Below, piece by piece: positions 1 through 5,051 of a stretch of 5,051 nt of DNA. The translations under genes were made by a program, and so were the position numbers. Source of the stretch: Tepidimonas sp. (GTDB lineage Bacteria; Pseudomonadota; Gammaproteobacteria; Burkholderiales; Burkholderiaceae_C); contig JANWZF010000326.1 in NCBI GenBank assembly GCA_025054905.1, forward strand, positions 1 through 5,051, written 5' to 3'. The notes under the pieces were generated by a model. It was not told where the DNA came from. It ran no database searches and saw only the letters and a list, made by a program, of their open reading frames with translations. Numbering within the stretch: the stretch's first letter is position 1; every line of letters begins with the position of its first letter.

Positions 1-275
1 TTGACGCCGGTGACCACGTGCGTGTGCACGCCATCGCCCAACTGCGCGGCGACGTTGCACGGCGTGGCGCCGACCAGGTCGGTCAGCACCAGCGTATCGG
101 TCTGGCCGTGGGTGGCCATCAACGCGCGCGCCTGGGCCAGCGTGACCTCAGGGGGCTGATCGGGCGGCACGTCCAGCGCTTCGACGACGCGCTGCGCGTC
201 CGGAAACACGTGCAGCACACATTGCCGCAGCGCCGAGGCCAGCGGGGCATGGGCGATGACGAGGATGCCGTTCAC
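1..275 (-). CDS. PTS EIIA component, mannose/fructose family (C-terminus outside window)
   Basis: This is a cytoplasmic phosphocarrier of the EIIA-Man type, which takes phosphate from HPr on an N-terminal histidine. The visible part is 91 codons starting VNGILVIAHAPLASAL. His9, in 'IAHAPLASAL', sits where the family's phosphorylated histidine lies. A second family signature, TDLVGATPCN, occupies about residues 65-74. The family is usually 130-150 residues, so roughly the last third is missing. I chose the GTG at 275-273 because the family begins almost exactly here (Met-x-Gly-Ile-Leu) and no ATG lies in frame nearby. There is no clear Shine-Dalgarno; the upstream gene stops 11 bp before, so translational coupling is likely. 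In betaproteobacteria such a stand-alone EIIA normally serves a regulatory PTS with HPr and enzyme I rather than sugar transport. That role is inferred from the family, since no EIIB, EIIC or EIID is visible. Confidence 0.9.
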   Translation of the reverse strand, partial: MNGILVIAHAPLASALRQCVLHVFPDAQRVVEALDVPPDQPPEVTLAQARALMATHGQTDTLVLTDLVGATPCNVAAQLGDGVHTHVVTGV

Positions 276-286
276 GATGAAGCCGA

Positions 287-874
287 TTATGGGCCATTGC
301 CGCGCCAGGCCAAGGCCCCAAAAAAGCTCTCGCGTGCGCCCTGCGGCAGCGGGCGTTCAGGGGGAGAAAACACCGCCGCCTGCACCAGCCAGCCCCCTTG
401 CGCGCTCCAGTGCAACTCGGCCAGCACGCGGCGGCCATCGGGCGTGTGGCCCGGGCCACGCAGGCAGCGCTGCCAGGCCGCGCCGCGTGCCTGGCATGGC
501 ACCTCGGCCCAGGCCGGCGGCAAGTCCGCCGCTGTCGGCACAGCCTGCCCCAGCGTGGCCCACGCCGCCAGCTGCCACGCCCGCGCCGCGGCAGCCGGCT
601 GCACCCCGGACGGCAGCGCCAGCTCACCCAGCGCCCAGGTGTGGCCATCCGCCACGCAGCTGGCCATGGCCAGCGTCACCTCGGCCTGCCCGGGCCCCAG
701 CAAGGGCACGGGGCGCTGGGCACGCTCGGGCTTGCACGGCAGCCATGCCTGCAGCGGCGCTTGCAGCGCCACCTCGCGCCAGTCCAGCGCGGGGCTGCAG
801 GCCATCAGCAGCGCAGCCAGCACGCCCGCGGCCCGCCCGCCTGCACCGTTCTTGCGTTCGTTGCACAATGGCAT
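287..874 (-). CDS. putative lipoprotein, conserved hypothetical ('DWREV' type)
   Basis: The product is 195 residues and its function is unknown. The N-terminus has a short basic segment (residues 1-14), then a hydrophobic stretch ending in LLMAC at 22-26. This looks like a lipoprotein signal peptide with Cys26 as the lipidated residue. Ser at +2 would favour the outer membrane. DWREV follows directly at 31-35. I recall this motif after the lipobox in uncharacterised Burkholderiales proteins, but I cannot search to confirm. The mature part holds four further cysteines (47, 73, 127, 137), so disulfides are possible. It is rich in Ala, Trp and Pro, with no other membrane segment and no catalytic motif I recognise. 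The ATG at 874 has no well-spaced Shine-Dalgarno. A TTG two codons later (868) has AGGA about 5 nt upstream and is a real alternative start. The gene lies 11 bp before the EIIA gene on the same strand, suggesting one transcript. Confidence 0.72.
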   Translation of the reverse strand: MPLCNERKNGAGGRAAGVLAALLMACSPALDWREVALQAPLQAWLPCKPERAQRPVPLLGPGQAEVTLAMASCVADGHTWALGELALPSGVQPAAAARAWQLAAWATLGQAVPTAADLPPAWAEVPCQARGAAWQRCLRGPGHTPDGRRVLAELHWSAQGGWLVQAAVFSPPERPLPQGARESFFGALAWRGNGP

Positions 875-901
875 CCTGCCATCGTATCCGAGACTGCGTC
901 G
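875..901. promoter_or_regulatory. 27-bp divergent start-to-start gap, probable promoter region
   Basis: Only 27 bp separate the ATG of the minus-strand lipoprotein gene from the ATG of the plus-strand thioredoxin-like gene. Promoters for both directions must therefore sit here or reach into the opposing coding sequence. On the minus strand TACGAT (886-881) matches the -10 consensus at 4 of 6 positions and would start RNA almost at the ATG. On the plus strand a poor TTGCAC (861-866) plus TATCCG (885-890) pair is possible. Neither direction has a good -35 box. GAGA at 890-893, 8 nt before the plus-strand ATG, is the only Shine-Dalgarno candidate there. The location is forced by the gene layout; the boxes themselves are guesses. 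Confidence 0.3.
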
Positions 902-1324
902 ATGACCCCCGCTGCCGCGCACGACCAGCTGCCCGTGCCCACCTCGCTGCCCCAGGCGGCGGCAGTGGCCCACGCGCGCGGCGAGCCGCTGGTGCTGATG
1001 GTGACGCTGCGCGGCTGCGCGTTCTGCGACGTGGTGCGCCGCCACCACCTGTTGCCGATGCTGCGCCGCGGCGAGGTGCAGGCGGTTCAGATCGACCTGC
1101 TCGATCGCAGCACGCCGCTGGAAGGCTTCGACGGCCGGCGCACCACCGGTTACGAGCAGGCGCGCGCCTGGCGTGTCACGGTGGCCCCGACGCTGCTGTT
1201 CCTCGACGAGCGCGGCCGGGAATTGGCCGAACGCCTGGAGGGCATGGGGCTGGCGGAGTTTTATGGGCCCTACCTGGAGCAGCGGCTGCAGCAGGCCCGC
1301 CAGCGGCTGCGCCGTGGCGGCTAG
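902..1324 (+). CDS. thioredoxin-fold protein with CAFC redox motif
   Basis: This 140-residue protein has the marks of a thioredoxin-like thiol oxidoreductase. Beta-strand PLVLMVTLRG runs into the redox motif C39-A-F-C42. A later strand, QAVQIDLLD, occupies about 60-68. The cis-proline loop VAPT has Pro96, followed by the strand LLFLDERG. A charged helical C-terminus (about 117-137) completes it. With the ATG at 902 there is no signal peptide or membrane segment, so it would act in the cytoplasm. Related small thioredoxin-fold proteins in betaproteobacteria are often annotated SoxW-like or simply thioredoxin-like; the substrate is unknown. The ATG is preceded only by a weak GAGA, and no better in-frame start is visible just upstream. 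It is divergent from the lipoprotein gene, which encodes four mature cysteines, so a shared thiol role is conceivable but unproven. Its TAG stop shares four bases with the stop of the convergent cyclase gene. Confidence 0.87.
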   Translation: MTPAAAHDQLPVPTSLPQAAAVAHARGEPLVLMVTLRGCAFCDVVRRHHLLPMLRRGEVQAVQIDLLDRSTPLEGFDGRRTTGYEQARAWRVTVAPTLLFLDERGRELAERLEGMGLAEFYGPYLEQRLQQARQRLRRGG

Positions 1325-2278
1325 GGCTCGCCCGTGTCATCGTCCTGGCCCAGCGCGGCGGCACAGACCCGCGCGCGGCCCTGGTGCTTGGCTTCGTACA
1401 GCTGGGCATCGGCCAGCCCGAGCAGCAAGGCCGGCCGCCAGCCCGGCTGGGCGGCTCCCTGGCGGGTGGCCACGCCAAGGCTGACCGTCAACACCCCCCC
1501 GACGCCGCCGTGACGGTGCGGAATCGCCAGCGCGCGCACGGCCTGCAACAACTGCCCGGCCAGCGCGCGCGCCTGCGGCAACGCGGCGTCGGGCAGCAGA
1601 CAGGCAAATTCCTCGCCCCCGTAGCGCGCCACCAGATCGGTGCCGCGGCGCACATGCTCGCGCAGACAGACCGCGACCCGGCGCAATGCGTCATCGCCCG
1701 CCTGGTGGCCGTAGTGGTCGTTGTAGGCCTTGAAATGGTCCACATCGATCAGCACCAGGCTCAACGCGCTGCCGTGGCGCTGCGCTCGCGCCCATTCGAT
1801 GGCCAGGCGCTCGTCGAACTGGCGCCGGTTGGCCACACCCGTGAGCCCATCGACGAACGCCAGCGCGCGCAGCAGATCGGACTGAAATTTGAGGGTCAGA
1901 TGCGTGCGCACCCGCGCGCGCACCACACTGGGGTTGATCGGCTTGGAAATGAAATCGACCGCACCAGCGTCCAGGCAACGCGTCTCGATGTCCTCCCCAC
2001 TGTTTGCTGTGATAAAAATCACCGGAATGTCAGTGATTTCGCGCGCTGCCCGAAGTTGCCGCAGCACGGCAAAACCATCCAGACCGGGCATGACGACATC
2101 CAGCAGAATCAGGTCCGGCCGCTGCTCCAGCGCCACCTTCAGCGCCTGCTCGCCGCTGGTGGCCATGAACAGCTGGCAGTCGGCCGCCAGCGTGCGGTAG
2201 AGCACCTGCAGGTGCACCGGCTGGTCGTCCACCAGCAGCAGGCGCGGCTTGCGCGCCGGCCAGGCCGGGGCGCTGGCT

Positions 2279-2289
<11 letters not shown>
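1321..2289 (-). CDS. response regulator diguanylate cyclase (REC-GGDEF)
   Basis: This 322-residue cytoplasmic protein should make c-di-GMP from two GTP under control of phosphorylation. The receiver domain (about 15-131) has acidic pair D21/D22, phospho-acceptor D64 in 'ILLDVVMPG', T94 and K116 (SKP). A short helix (about 131-145) leads to the cyclase domain (about 146-310), starting at [12 protein letters not shown]. It carries metal and substrate residues in [12 protein letters not shown] (D182, D184, K187, N190) and the catalytic loop GGEEF at 224-228. RGTD (215-218), exactly five residues before GGEEF, is an intact inhibitory I-site, so product feedback is expected. The domain closes with [12 protein letters not shown]. 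The architecture is that of PleD/WspR-like regulators, with a single receiver. The ATG at 2289 is chosen because the receiver starts soon after it and a strong Shine-Dalgarno precedes it. It overlaps the kinase stop codon by 11 bp, so the kinase is its probable phosphodonor. Confidence 0.96.

Positions 2290-5051
<2,762 letters not shown>

Noticed and set aside
930..1320. The thioredoxin-like protein as an exported DsbC/SoxW-type periplasmic enzyme
   Set aside because: No signal peptide follows the ATG at 902 and no in-frame upstream start adds a convincing hydrophobic segment, so export cannot be claimed from the sequence.

Overview
The window is very GC-rich and densely coding. Everything in it reads as chromosome of a high-GC proteobacterium. 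The PTS EIIA with a 'TDLVGATPCN' core, the 'DWREV' lipoprotein and the PAS_7-type hybrid kinase are most reminiscent of Burkholderiales (Comamonadaceae-like betaproteobacteria). That placement is inferred from protein style; there is no rRNA or other direct marker. I see no tRNA, rRNA, insertion sequence, phage gene, CRISPR array or convincing rho-independent terminator, and no gene-free stretch longer than 27 bp.

Layout from right to left. A large hybrid sensor histidine kinase (minus strand, 5051 to 2279, N-terminus outside the window) is followed with an 11-bp overlap by a REC-GGDEF diguanylate cyclase (minus, 2289 to 1321). The two form a translationally coupled signalling pair: PAS-PAS-HisKA-HATPase-REC-REC-HPt plus REC-GGDEF. 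All phosphorelay and cyclase residues I looked for are present, including a c-di-GMP product-inhibition site. The likely role is to convert a PAS-sensed signal into c-di-GMP through a multistep phosphorelay.

A small thioredoxin-fold protein with a CAFC motif (plus, 902 to 1324) converges on the cyclase gene. Their stop codons interlock in one CTAG palindrome. Divergent from it, after a 27-bp gap, is a 195-residue putative lipoprotein (minus, 874 to 287). It is followed 11 bp later by an EIIA-Man/fructose-type PTS protein (minus, 275 to 1, C-terminus outside the window). In betaproteobacteria such an EIIA is usually followed by HPr and enzyme I of a regulatory PTS, so those genes may lie just left of the window.

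The two halves, c-di-GMP signalling and PTS plus envelope/redox, show no functional link beyond adjacency. The window looks like conserved chromosomal core and signalling DNA. I find no clear new system. The points most worth a second look are the phosphorelay-to-cyclase pair, the helical tail after the HPt domain, the T6 run that could join the lipoprotein to the EIIA frame, and the very compact gene junctions.
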